From Flavobacteriaceae bacterium UBA5079 (GTDB taxonomy: Bacteria > Bacteroidota > Bacteroidia > Flavobacteriales > Flavobacteriaceae), in NCBI GenBank assembly GCA_002414705.1, contig DIAL01000047.1, positions 8,690 to 16,475 of the forward strand: a DNA stretch of 7,786 bases. The letters run 5' to 3'. Below the pieces are notes generated by a model that saw only the letters and a program-made list of their open reading frames with translations, had not been told where the DNA came from and searched no databases. This document shows positions 1 through 5,901 of this stretch, piece after piece (positions within the stretch are counted from its first letter, which is position 1; each line of letters opens with the position of its first letter). The translations under genes and the position numbers were made by a program.

Positions 1-42
1 CTCATAACCCGAAGGTCACTGGTTCGAGTCCAGTTCCCGCTA
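1..42 (+). tRNA. initiator tRNA-fMet (CAT), 3' part only
   Basis: The window opens inside the anticodon loop. Bases 1-7 form the loop with anticodon CAT at 3-5, bases 8-12 (cccga) the 3' side of the anticodon stem, 13-17 (aggtc) the variable loop, 18-34 the T arm (actgg, loop ttcgagt, ccagt), 35-41 the 3' acceptor strand (tcccgct) and 42 the discriminator A. The run of three C in the anticodon stem implies the three G:C pairs diagnostic of initiator tRNA, and the anticodon-arm to variable-loop stretch closely resembles bacterial fMet tRNA. CCA is not encoded. The 5' half lies outside the window, so the D arm and the expected mismatch at position 1-72 cannot be checked; base 72 here is T. Elongator Met or lysidine-type Ile tRNA are less likely because of the C-rich stem. 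Confidence 0.9.
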
Positions 43-148
43 ATAGTTATGTTCCTTGTTAACCTAGCATAATTTTTATTATAAATTTCTTTTCAAATTT
101 TCAAAAAGATTAAATATTTGATTTGAAGTCAGGTCAATATCGTTCACG

Positions 149-193
149 AAAAAAATCCGCATACAACTCATAATGAGACTGTTGCGGATTTTT
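149..193. terminator. bidirectional intrinsic terminator
   Basis: An AT-flanked perfect stem pairs aaaaatccgca (151-161) with tgcggattttt (183-193). The apex can form a second small stem, ctcat/atgag. An A-run on one side and a T-run on the other make it suitable for ending transcription in both directions: the tRNA transcript on the + strand and the converging - strand transcript of the restriction-gene remnant that stops at 239. The rest of 43-238 shows no gene and no visible copy of the tRNA 3' end. Confidence 0.75.
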
Positions 194-238
194 ACTTTTC
201 ATATGTGTCACTAAACGTGTCATTTATACTTAAAAAGC

Positions 239-899
239 TTAACTTTTTGCTTTTGAAGTGTCTTTTTTAGTTTCCATGAAATCGATCTTATCGATTTCTT
301 TCATTATTCGGTCAGTTTCTGTAAGTGCTACTATGATTTTTTGATAGTGTAAAATGTCCTCAAAACTTAACTCTCTGTCTTTACGGTCTTTTAGCCATTT
401 TTGTGCGGGTTGGTAGTCACCAATATAAAACTCCCATGCGACTAACGGCACTTTATCAAAATATTGGTTATCGTTTATCCATACCTTACCGTGCGTGTCT
501 GTAACGGCTTCGTAGCCTATATTAGTTTTGGTTAGTTTACGTGTTACCACATTGTCACCGTCTTCTGGGTATTCTGTTATGTAGTTTTCTACGGTTGGAC
601 TTTCTAGCAAGTGGATCTGGCGTATCTCTTCACCTACTTTACCAATTTCCAAAATGTATCTGCATCTTTAGGATATGGTACACGTGGGAAATCTATTTTT
701 AAAAATTCTTTGTATGTCTCTCTATACGTTGGTGAATGTAAAACCGCATAGATATAATCTAAAACATCAATTGGAGCAAATGTACCTTCTAATTCCTCTT
801 TTTCATAAGTATAAGATAAGCCTAATATATCAGCTATTTTGAAAACAATTTTATCGTTTAAATTTGGGGTTCTTTCTCTAAATCATATTCATAATAATA
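239..899 (-). pseudogene. C-terminal remnant of a type ISP/IIG-like restriction-modification protein, frameshifted and 5'-truncated
   Basis: Two reading frames together give about 215 residues resembling the C-terminal DNA-recognition region of type ISP-like restriction-modification enzymes (fused methyltransferase/nuclease proteins usually near 1000 residues). The upstream frame (about 876-637) reads ERTPNLND, then GTFAPIDVLDYIYAVLHSP, then FLKIDFPRVPYPKD and FWKLVK, and hits TAG at 634-636. The next frame picks up at once with GEEIRQIHLLESPTVE, then NDNQYFDKVP, EFYIGDYQPAQKWLKDRK and LSFEDILHYQKIIVALTET, ending at TAA (239-241). The join is a one-base shift near 634-642. A second shift near 870-876 may link to a short upstream piece (YYYEYDLEK, 899-873). 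Nothing recognisable follows upstream, so methyltransferase and nuclease domains are missing. The downstream frame alone could be called as a 137-residue gene from a TTG at 652, but that start lies inside the conserved domain. The family name is from memory of its motifs; the frame break is directly visible. Confidence 0.85.
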
Positions 900-1039
900 A
901 ATACAATTATTATTACTAATTTATAAAAATTTTTCAGTTACTATTCCAAAACAAAAAAAATTAATCTTAAAAAATAAAAATAAAATCATATAAATCAGAC
1001 CGTTAGATATTAATAAAATTCTTCTAACAAATTATCTAT
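900..1039. other. AT-rich spacer, no gene seen
   Basis: Very AT-rich bases between the truncated upstream end of the restriction remnant and the stop codon of the next gene. All frames are closed by frequent stops. No hairpin with a T-run is clear. The left edge near 900 is where similarity to the restriction protein disappears, so it marks the deletion or recombination endpoint. No direct or inverted repeat typical of an insertion sequence is visible at this edge. Confidence 0.5.
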
Positions 1040-1462
1040 TTACATTATAATCTTATTGTGACTAAAATAATCCCTAACAAGAGCAATAACTTGGTTATCT
1101 GTCATACTATCGGTTTTTTTAACAATTTTCACTTTTTCGCCAATAGGCTTGTAGTGTTCTTGTAGTTCTTTTCTAAATTTTTCAGGTGTACTAGAAGGTC
1201 CAAAAATAGCTATCGTATCTGCATCTTTAGTAATAGCTGCCAGTTTTTTAAAGTATGCTTTTAACTGTTGCTTTTCGCGTTCAAGATACATACTTTCGTG
1301 AACAACATCTTGCGCCATTCCTGTTTTTAATCTTGGTCTTGAACTGCCTTTGCGATTAAAGAATTCTACTTCAGACAAGACAGTCTCGAGCGTTTCACCA
1401 TCTTTAGTAACTGTGACTACTTTGGCGTTTTTTTTGTCGATCCAAATTCCTATGTGTTTCAT
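1040..1462 (-). CDS. small eRF1-domain-like (baeRF / 'translational machinery'-type) hypothetical protein
   Basis: An intact 140-residue protein with ATG at 1462-1460 and TAA at 1040-1042. It begins MKHIGIWIDKKNAKVVTV, a short beta-rich start with an early aspartate, has a charged middle with a probable helix (residues about 55-75, YLEREKQQLKAYFKKL), and then a hydrophobic strand and glycine turn, IAIFGPSSTPEKFRKEL (residues about 84-100). The order strand, GP turn, helix resembles the eRF1 domain 3/Pelota-like fold found in bacterial proteins annotated as host attachment or translational machinery proteins. That assignment is by pattern and unproven, and the biochemical role is unknown. Such genes often sit with stress-response genes (from memory), which would suit the TerB-like and PAS remnants next door. 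The start is preceded by an A-rich stretch (ttataaaaag) and no Shine-Dalgarno site, as usual in Bacteroidota. It is the only clearly intact gene in the decay zone. Its C-terminus is hydrophobic (NKIIM), with no signal peptide or membrane segment. Confidence 0.75.
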   Translation of the reverse strand: MKHIGIWIDKKNAKVVTVTKDGETLETVLSEVEFFNRKGSSRPRLKTGMAQDVVHESMYLEREKQQLKAYFKKLAAITKDADTIAIFGPSSTPEKFRKELQEHYKPIGEKVKIVKKTDSMTDNQVIALVRDYFSHNKIIM

Positions 1463-1560
1463 CTTTTTATAATTTTAAACTAATTTATTGGTTTATACAA
1501 AACTGCAAAATGACCTCTATCAGTTACTTCGGACTTTTAAAAGTTGAATTGGTTAACTAT

Positions 1561-1885
1561 TCAGTTTTTACGCTTTGTATGTTTAAAGCCAATCATTGGT
1601 CTTGATTCTTGATCTTTTCGTTCCAATTCTTCTTCCAACATTTTATACCGACTAATATCTTAAATGGTTACCACAACGGCAACTACATGATTTTCATTAT
1701 CAATTATCGGTCTACCACTTAATAAAACTCTACGCAAGTAATTAAATGACAAATCTTTCAATATGACATCAATATCATCTGTAATTTCTCCTACTAAAGC
1801 ACGTTCTGTAGGAAATATTCCATCTTGCTTCTGTGAACAAGAAACATAAATAAGGACAAGAATAGTGAAATAATTTGCTTTCCAT
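1561..1885 (-). pseudogene. PAS-domain protein remnant with lipoprotein-like N-terminus, broken by a frameshift and an in-frame stop
   Basis: From about 1880 down, one frame reads KANYFTILVLIYVSCSQKQ, which looks like a lipoprotein signal peptide with Cys after a hydrophobic core. It is followed by DGIFPTERALVGEI, LRRVLLSGRPIIDNENHVVA and VVVTI, then TAA at 1660-1662, then DISRYKMLEEELERKDQES and a TGA at 1561-1563. The segment from LVGEI through DISRYKMLEEEL has the late-PAS pattern seen in histidine kinases and diguanylate cyclases: a strand ending VVxTxxDIS followed by a coiled-coil helix. The stop replaces the residue just before DIS. At the start, ATG (1885-1883) is one base out of frame; removing one G would give M-K-A-N-Y. 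No kinase or output domain follows, so even a repaired gene would make only about 107 residues. The joining of a lipobox to the middle of a PAS domain suggests an internal deletion. The PAS call is by pattern. Confidence 0.65.
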
Positions 1886-1895
1886 AATTAATAAG

Positions 1896-2299
1896 CTAGT
1901 CAATTATGTTTTTTTTAAATTCAATACTCAATTTTGCAAGCATAACTAGCTCGGATTTTTTTTGACCTGAAAAACTAGCTACTATTTTACTCGCCATTTT
2001 TAATATAGACTTATTTATAGGCTTTGAAAAGAGCTTGCCATTCTTCTTACATAATCAATAAATTCATTAAAACAATTTTTCGCATCAACATGTTCCGGAT
2101 AAAGCGCATTAAATGTTGAAATGACTTGGAATTTAAAATCTGTTTTTGGAAAAACATGATGGAAGCTTAAATCATCAAAACACGTGATTAAAGAACTAAA
2201 CTCATCTTTAACCATGTTTTTATCTGTGAAAGCTACTGCATAAAATAACTTACCAAGGTTTTGATGAAATTCTAAATCTCTAGTTTGATTTTCATTCAT
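1896..2299 (-). pseudogene. TerB-like (tellurite-resistance-type helical domain) protein, disrupted by one frameshift
   Basis: The first frame starts at ATG 2299-2297 and reads MNENQTRDLEFHQNLGKLFY, then AVAFTDKNMVKDEFSSL, ending prematurely at 2015. The EFxQNLGKLFYAxAxxDK start is typical of small TerB-like helical proteins common in Flavobacteriaceae. Shifting one base near 2045-2053 continues the protein: KKNGKLFSKPINKSILKMAS, then KIVASFSGQKKSELVMLAKL, SIEFKK, to TAG at 1896-1898. The repaired product would be 134 residues, about the expected family length, so a single one-base deletion explains the break. The truncated 94-residue frame can be called as a gene, but it lacks the conserved C-terminal helices and its last residues are out of frame. 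Function is unknown; TerB-type domains are linked to stress and membrane-associated complexes (family knowledge). The stop lies 10 bases before the ATG of the PAS remnant, suggesting the two were once co-transcribed. Confidence 0.8.
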
Positions 2300-2458
2300 A
2301 AAAAATGCAGTTACACTTCAATTTAAGGCTTTTAAACTATTTTACATATGATTTAAATCAGTTATTAAACATTTACAAATCAATATCTTGAAATCCATCA
2401 GGACTTAAAAACACTTTGATTTTCATAAAACCACCAATCAGTTAAAAGTAGAATTATC
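2300..2458. other. intergenic region, no gene seen
   Basis: This stretch holds only very short open frames. On the - strand a 17-codon frame starting MKIKVFLSPDGF (near 2425) ends quickly and has no support. The region upstream of the TerB-like start should contain its promoter, but I see no convincing TTG / TAnnTTTG pair at the spacing usual for Bacteroidota. Confidence 0.4.
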
Positions 2459-2569
2459 AAATTGTCTCAAACTTTTGCTACTTTAGGAAAAGAAGTAGTA
2501 ATTAACTGGAAATATGCAGAAGAATGGACTGCTAAAAATATAGAATGGGTAAAAACAATAAAGATGTGA
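2459..2569 (+). pseudogene. possible + strand coding remnant, resembling the SiaC/DUF1987 core
   Basis: A 36-codon + strand frame reads KLSQTFATLGKEVVINWKYA, then EEWTAKNIEWVKTIKM, to TGA at 2567-2569. It has no start codon or upstream continuation in the same frame. The pattern L-G-K-E-V-x-I-N-W-x-Y-x-E-E resembles the strand in SiaC-type (DUF1987) regulatory phosphoproteins, where GKxVxVNWxYEEDDED is typical, but the following acidic stretch is absent and the match is short. A neighbouring frame (NQLKVELSNCL, ending near 2470) could be an out-of-frame upstream piece. It may equally be chance. It is listed because it is the best protein-like + strand sequence in a stretch of more than 400 bases with no complete gene. 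Confidence 0.25.
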
Positions 2570-2652
2570 TTATAAATATTACGTTACATCAATTAATTTT
2601 AGGAGACTGACAAATATCATAGATTATTAACTAATAATTATCAATCTTTATA

Positions 2653-2712
2653 ATGCTATTAATCGGAGGAGTATCAGCAATTTTAATGATGTCCTTTAAA
2701 TTAGGCGCCTAA
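2653..2712 (+). CDS. tiny hydrophobic ORF ending inside a terminator hairpin
   Basis: A 19-codon frame, MLLIGGVSAILMMSFKLGA, starts at ATG 2653-2655 and stops at TAA 2710-2712. It is almost wholly hydrophobic with one lysine near the end, compatible with a single membrane helix or with the tail of a lost membrane protein. The frame is open for only five more codons upstream before a TAA, so no larger gene remains. Its last codons form the left arm of the strong + strand terminator at 2703-2735, an arrangement normal for the end of a real gene. No Shine-Dalgarno site is seen. It could be a genuine small membrane peptide, a 3' remnant, or chance in AT-rich DNA. Confidence 0.3.
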   Translation: MLLIGGVSAILMMSFKLGA

Positions 2713-2735
2713 TTAAAGTTAGGTGCCTTTTTTTT
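2703..2735 (+). terminator. strong intrinsic terminator on the + strand
   Basis: A ten-pair stem, aggcgcctaa (2703-2712) with ttaggtgcct (2719-2728), has one G-T wobble, a six-base loop and a run of eight T (2728-2735). On the - strand the hairpin is followed by mixed AT, not a T-run, so it is directional and points to a transcript arriving from the left. The T-run overlaps the clpS stop codon (2734-2736). The hairpin may still weakly end the clpS transcript. Confidence 0.8.
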
Positions 2736-3009
2736 ATATTAACTCGGCACTTAAGCCAGCTTCCAGAAGCATGGAGCATCGTGGTTCTAAATCTTTAATA
2801 GAACCTGTTTTAACAGTACATTTTCCTTTATAATGGACTAAAATAGAACATTGTTCTGCTTGTTCTGGAGTATGATCGCAAGCATAAATTAAGGTATTGA
2901 TAACATGATCAAATGTATTAACATCGTCATTATAAAGAATAATTTCGTTTTCTTTTAAAACCTCTTCCTTAAGAAGAACTTCTTCTAATGTTTGTTCTTT
3001 GGTACTCAT
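2734..3009 (-). CDS. clpS: ATP-dependent Clp protease adaptor protein ClpS
   Basis: A 91-residue cytosolic adaptor that binds proteins with destabilising N-terminal residues and hands them to the ClpA unfoldase of ClpAP (N-degron pathway). An acidic, flexible N-terminal tail (residues 1-22) precedes the folded core. The core begins NEIILYNDDVNTFDHVI, where N27, D28 and D29 match the residues that grip the substrate amino group. It continues through YACDHTPEQAEQ and VHYKGKC, with H59 equivalent to the conserved pocket histidine, and ends in SMLLEAGLSAELI. Length is as expected for the family. The ATG at 3009-3007 follows an A-rich leader and is the natural start. It lies 44 bases after prmA in the same direction and is probably the last gene of the tpiA-prmA-clpS transcript. 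Its stop codon overlaps the T-run of an opposing terminator. No clpA gene is in the window. Function is assigned with high certainty from motifs. Confidence 0.95.
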   Translation of the reverse strand: MSTKEQTLEEVLLKEEVLKENEIILYNDDVNTFDHVINTLIYACDHTPEQAEQCSILVHYKGKCTVKTGSIKDLEPRCSMLLEAGLSAELI

Positions 3010-3053
3010 ACTTTTTAATTTTAGCGCTTTTTAAAATGGCTTTAAACTAACGT

Positions 3054-3893
3054 TTATTCTTTTTCAAATTTAAGGGCAACCCAGTCATTACGTTGCAATG
3101 TATCAACGCGTTTTAGGTTCATTTTATTACAAATTTCTTCAATAGCTGGAATATCATCAAAATAAAACCCACTTAAAAACAATAACCCTTTAGCATTCAA
3201 GCAAGTAGCATATACTGGAATATCTTGAAGTAAAATGTTTCGGTTAATATTTGCAATAATAATATCGTAGGTTTTATCTTTTAGCAAACTAACATCACCT
3301 TCATAAACAGAAATATGATGACAGTTATTACGCTCTACATTTTCAACACTATTTAAATAACACCAATTATCAATATCAATAGCATCCAACGTTTTGGCAC
3401 CTTTCATTTCCGCTAGAATTGCCAAAACACCAGTTCCACAACCCATATCTAAAACAGTCTTATTAGTAAAAACGTTTTTTAAAATATGCTGGATCATCAT
3501 GTGTGTGGTTTCATGGTGCCCAGTTCCAAAACTCATTTTTGGTTCGATAATAATATCGTATTCTGTATTAAATTTTTCATGAAAAGGCGCACGAACAGCA
3601 CAAATATCATCCACAATTATGGGATTAAAATTCCGCTCCCATTCGGCATTCCAATTCACTTGTTCTATTTCGTTGAACTCGTAGGTGATTTCAAATTCAT
3701 CAGATTTCAAAATCTGAATATCTTCTAAAATATTCTCGTTCCATTCCTCTTTCTGAATATAAGCAGTCATGCCAGTTTCGGTTTCTACAAAACTTTCAAA
3801 ACCTGCATAGCCAAGTTCGGCTATTAAAATCTCAACAGCTGGCTGTAATGGTGTTACTACAAAATCGTAACCAATATAAATTGTATTTGACAT
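3054..3893 (-). CDS. prmA: ribosomal protein L11 methyltransferase PrmA
   Basis: A SAM-dependent methyltransferase that trimethylates ribosomal protein L11 in the cytosol. Starting at ATG 3893-3891 the protein has 279 residues. The N-terminal substrate-recognition domain (about 1-90) is followed by the PrmA signature PKMSFGTGHHETT (about 118-130), the SAM-binding motif I DMGCGTGVLAIL (149-160), the acidic motif AIDIDNW (171-177), and IIANINRNILL (212-222), the substrate-side motif equivalent to N-[IV]-L in other members. LSGF (240-243) closes the fold. Length fits the Bacteroidota form. The frame is open 17 codons further upstream, but that extension overlaps tpiA and lacks homology-like sequence, so the inner ATG is preferred; it is preceded by an A-rich run. 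The tpiA stop lies only 13 bases upstream and clpS follows 44 bases downstream, indicating co-transcription. No damage is seen. Confidence 0.95.
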   Translation of the reverse strand: MSNTIYIGYDFVVTPLQPAVEILIAELGYAGFESFVETETGMTAYIQKEEWNENILEDIQILKSDEFEITYEFNEIEQVNWNAEWERNFNPIIVDDICAVRAPFHEKFNTEYDIIIEPKMSFGTGHHETTHMMIQHILKNVFTNKTVLDMGCGTGVLAILAEMKGAKTLDAIDIDNWCYLNSVENVERNNCHHISVYEGDVSLLKDKTYDIIIANINRNILLQDIPVYATCLNAKGLLFLSGFYFDDIPAIEEICNKMNLKRVDTLQRNDWVALKFEKE

Positions 3894-3906
3894 ATTTTTT
3901 TTTGAC

Positions 3907-4656
3907 TTAAAACGCATTAACAATAGCCATGAAATCTTCAGCATTTAAAGCTGCGCCTCCAATTAATCCACCATCTACATCTGGTTTGGAAAATATTTCT
4001 TGTGCATTATTTGGTTTTACACTTCCACCATATAATATAGACACAGAATTGGCTACTTGCTGACCATATTTACTTACTAACGTTTTTCTTATAAATGCAT
4101 GCATATCTTGCGCTTGCTCTGGACTAGCTGTTTCACCAGTTCCAATAGCCCAAACTGGCTCATAGGCTAAAACTATATTTTTGAAAGCATCTGCATCCAA
4201 ATGAAACAGTGCATTCGTTACTTGGTTTTTAACAACGGCTTCATGATTATTAGACTTTCTATCTGCTAATTCTTCACCAAAACAAAAAATAACTCGCATT
4301 TTGTTTTTTAAAGCTGTGTTTACTTTTTTAGCCAATAATTCGTCCGTTTCATGAAAATATGCACGACGTTCACTATGGCCTAAAATAACCGTTTGTATCC
4401 CAATACTTTTTAGCATATCTGCACTTACTTCTCCTGTATAAGCACCACTTTCTGCAAAATGCATATTTTGTGCAACAACTTCAATATCTGATTGTCTAAG
4501 CGCTTCAAAAGCATGCCAGAGATTGGTAAATGCTGGCGCAATCATCATTTCTGCTTCGGATGTTTTAATTCTTTTTTTTAATTCGGTGATTAATGATTCA
4601 GTCATTGCTAAATCATTATTCATTTTCCAGTTTCCTGCGACTATTTGTTTTCTCAT
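3907..4656 (-). CDS. tpiA: triose-phosphate isomerase
   Basis: Interconverts dihydroxyacetone phosphate and glyceraldehyde 3-phosphate in glycolysis and gluconeogenesis; cytosolic TIM barrel. Taking MRKQIVAGNWKMN as the start (ATG 4656-4654) gives 249 residues, the usual length. Catalytic residues are all present: K11 in GNWKMN, H94 in ILGHSERR, and E166 in YEPVWAIGTG. The phosphate-binding turns YGGSV (209-213) and LIGGAAL (231-237) are intact, as is FCFGEE (124-129). A second ATG two codons upstream (4662-4660) is possible: the leader ggaagg sits about five bases before it, while agga sits five bases before the inner ATG. The inner start matches the common family N-terminus and is chosen. 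A gap of about 136 bases separates it from the ABC permease, so it may have its own promoter, although none stands out. prmA follows closely. Confidence 0.97.
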   Translation of the reverse strand: MRKQIVAGNWKMNNDLAMTESLITELKKRIKTSEAEMMIAPAFTNLWHAFEALRQSDIEVVAQNMHFAESGAYTGEVSADMLKSIGIQTVILGHSERRAYFHETDELLAKKVNTALKNKMRVIFCFGEELADRKSNNHEAVVKNQVTNALFHLDADAFKNIVLAYEPVWAIGTGETASPEQAQDMHAFIRKTLVSKYGQQVANSVSILYGGSVKPNNAQEIFSKPDVDGGLIGGAALNAEDFMAIVNAF

Positions 4657-4792
4657 TACCATCCTAACCTTCCCAAAACGAAGGAACTTTTATTTAAAGT
4701 TAAAATTTAATTATTTATAAAATCTTCACTTAATTTGAATTGAAGACCGCGAATTCATGATTACAAACTACTTAATGCATGCAGAGGACTGA

Positions 4793-5842
4793 CTACTGAA
4801 GACTAACCTTCGGGTCCAACCACGTATAAATAATATCTACAAAAATATTGATAATTATGAAAATTACCGCAATGATTAACACAGAACCCATAATAACCGG
4901 TAAGTCTAATGTGTTTAAAGCGTTAACTATTTCTTTTCCAAGACCATTCCATCCAAAAATATATTCCACAAAAACGGCTCCTGCTAACATAGAAGCAAAC
5001 CATCCGGAAATTGCTGTAACCACAGGATTCAATGCGTTTTTAACAGCATGTTTTCTTATAATTTGGTACTCACTTAATCCTTTTGCTCTGGCTGTGCGGA
5101 TAAAGTCTTGGTTATAGACTTCCAACAAGGAATTTCGCATGAGTTGGATTACCACAGCCAATGGCCGAATTCCTAATACAATGGCTGGAAGAATTAAGTT
5201 TTTCCACTGAATATACATGGACTCACCATAATCATCCAACTCGTAAAGACTACCCGTCATTTCCAGATTTGTGTATTCGTGTAATACAAATCCAAAAAAC
5301 CAAGCAAATAAAATGGCACTAAAAAATGATGGCACACTCATACCAACCGTACTCACAATTTGAATAAATTTATCCAACCACGTATCTTTATAAATAGCAG
5401 AAATGACACCTAAAATGAGTCCAATAAATAACGCAATGGCAATAGCAGAAATAGCTAATATAGCTGTATTTGGCAAGGTTTCTCCAATAACCTCGGAAAC
5501 GCGTTTACCTTGCTTGGTAAACGATTCCCGTAAATAGGGAAACTTTAAAACAGTGGTCGTATTATTTATTGAAAACAAAGGTATTGCCGTATATTTTCCG
5601 TGTCTCAAAAAGGTGTAATCTGTTTCTTTTTTAGAGTGAAATGATATAGGCAATAAATCGTTTAGATAATAAAAATACTGGGTTGTTTTGGGTTTATCAA
5701 AACCATATTTCTGTCGGACAACCTCAACTTGTTCTGCCGATTGATTCTGTCCAAGCATCATTTTAGCAGGATCACCTGGCAAGACATTAAACAACAAAAA
5801 TATAACCGTTACCACTCCGAAAAGTGTTAGCAAGGCATACAT
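4793..5842 (-). CDS. peptide/nickel-type (DppB/OppB family) ABC transporter permease
   Basis: An inner-membrane permease subunit of a binding-protein-dependent importer, probably for peptides. From ATG 5842-5840 it has 349 residues. A first membrane helix (about 2-21) ends in the family signature FNVLPGDPA. A long extracytoplasmic segment (about 45-118) follows, then helices near 125-150, 160-186, 215-235, 272-295 and 314-340. The cytoplasmic EAA loop, which docks to the ATPase, is DFIRTARAKGLSEYQIIRKH (about 247-266). FGWNGLGKEI (296-305) and the terminal YTWLDPKV match the family. The second permease, ATPases and binding protein are not adjacent, so it is an orphan subunit here. The N-terminus looks short: upstream codons in the same frame read (L)ISYLLHKI, just what homologs carry before this point, but no ATG exists there; the only start-like codon is CTG at 5869-5867. 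Peptide specificity is inferred. Confidence 0.9.
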   Translation of the reverse strand: MYALLTLFGVVTVIFLLFNVLPGDPAKMMLGQNQSAEQVEVVRQKYGFDKPKTTQYFYYLNDLLPISFHSKKETDYTFLRHGKYTAIPLFSINNTTTVLKFPYLRESFTKQGKRVSEVIGETLPNTAILAISAIAIALFIGLILGVISAIYKDTWLDKFIQIVSTVGMSVPSFFSAILFAWFFGFVLHEYTNLEMTGSLYELDDYGESMYIQWKNLILPAIVLGIRPLAVVIQLMRNSLLEVYNQDFIRTARAKGLSEYQIIRKHAVKNALNPVVTAISGWFASMLAGAVFVEYIFGWNGLGKEIVNALNTLDLPVIMGSVLIIAVIFIIINIFVDIIYTWLDPKVSLQ

Positions 5843-5901
5843 GATTTTATGTAATAGATAGCTTATCAGATGTTAATATCTTTAGTTATAGATGGATGAA
5901 A

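Noticed and set aside
1..238. Attachment-site duplication of the tRNA 3' end
   Set aside because: No second copy of the T-arm/acceptor sequence is visible in the window, so an att pair cannot be supported.
900..1039. Insertion-sequence scar at the edge of the restriction remnant
   Set aside because: No terminal inverted repeat, target duplication or transposase fragment seen.
2372..2425. 17-codon - strand frame starting MKIKVFLSPDG
   Set aside because: Too short, no terminator or conserved context; considered as a SiaC-like start but its orientation is opposite to the SiaC-like trace at 2459-2569.
3394..3728. Two overlapping + strand open frames opposite prmA
   Set aside because: They are antisense to the conserved PrmA core, have no family-like motifs, and simply mirror its codons.
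3894..3944. 17-residue N-terminal extension of PrmA
   Set aside because: It overlaps the end of tpiA and its sequence does not look like PrmA; the inner ATG has an A-rich leader and the family-like start.
4523..5117. + strand open frames opposite tpiA and the ABC permease
   Set aside because: Antisense shadows of intact, motif-bearing genes; their hydrophobic or basic composition follows from the opposite strand.
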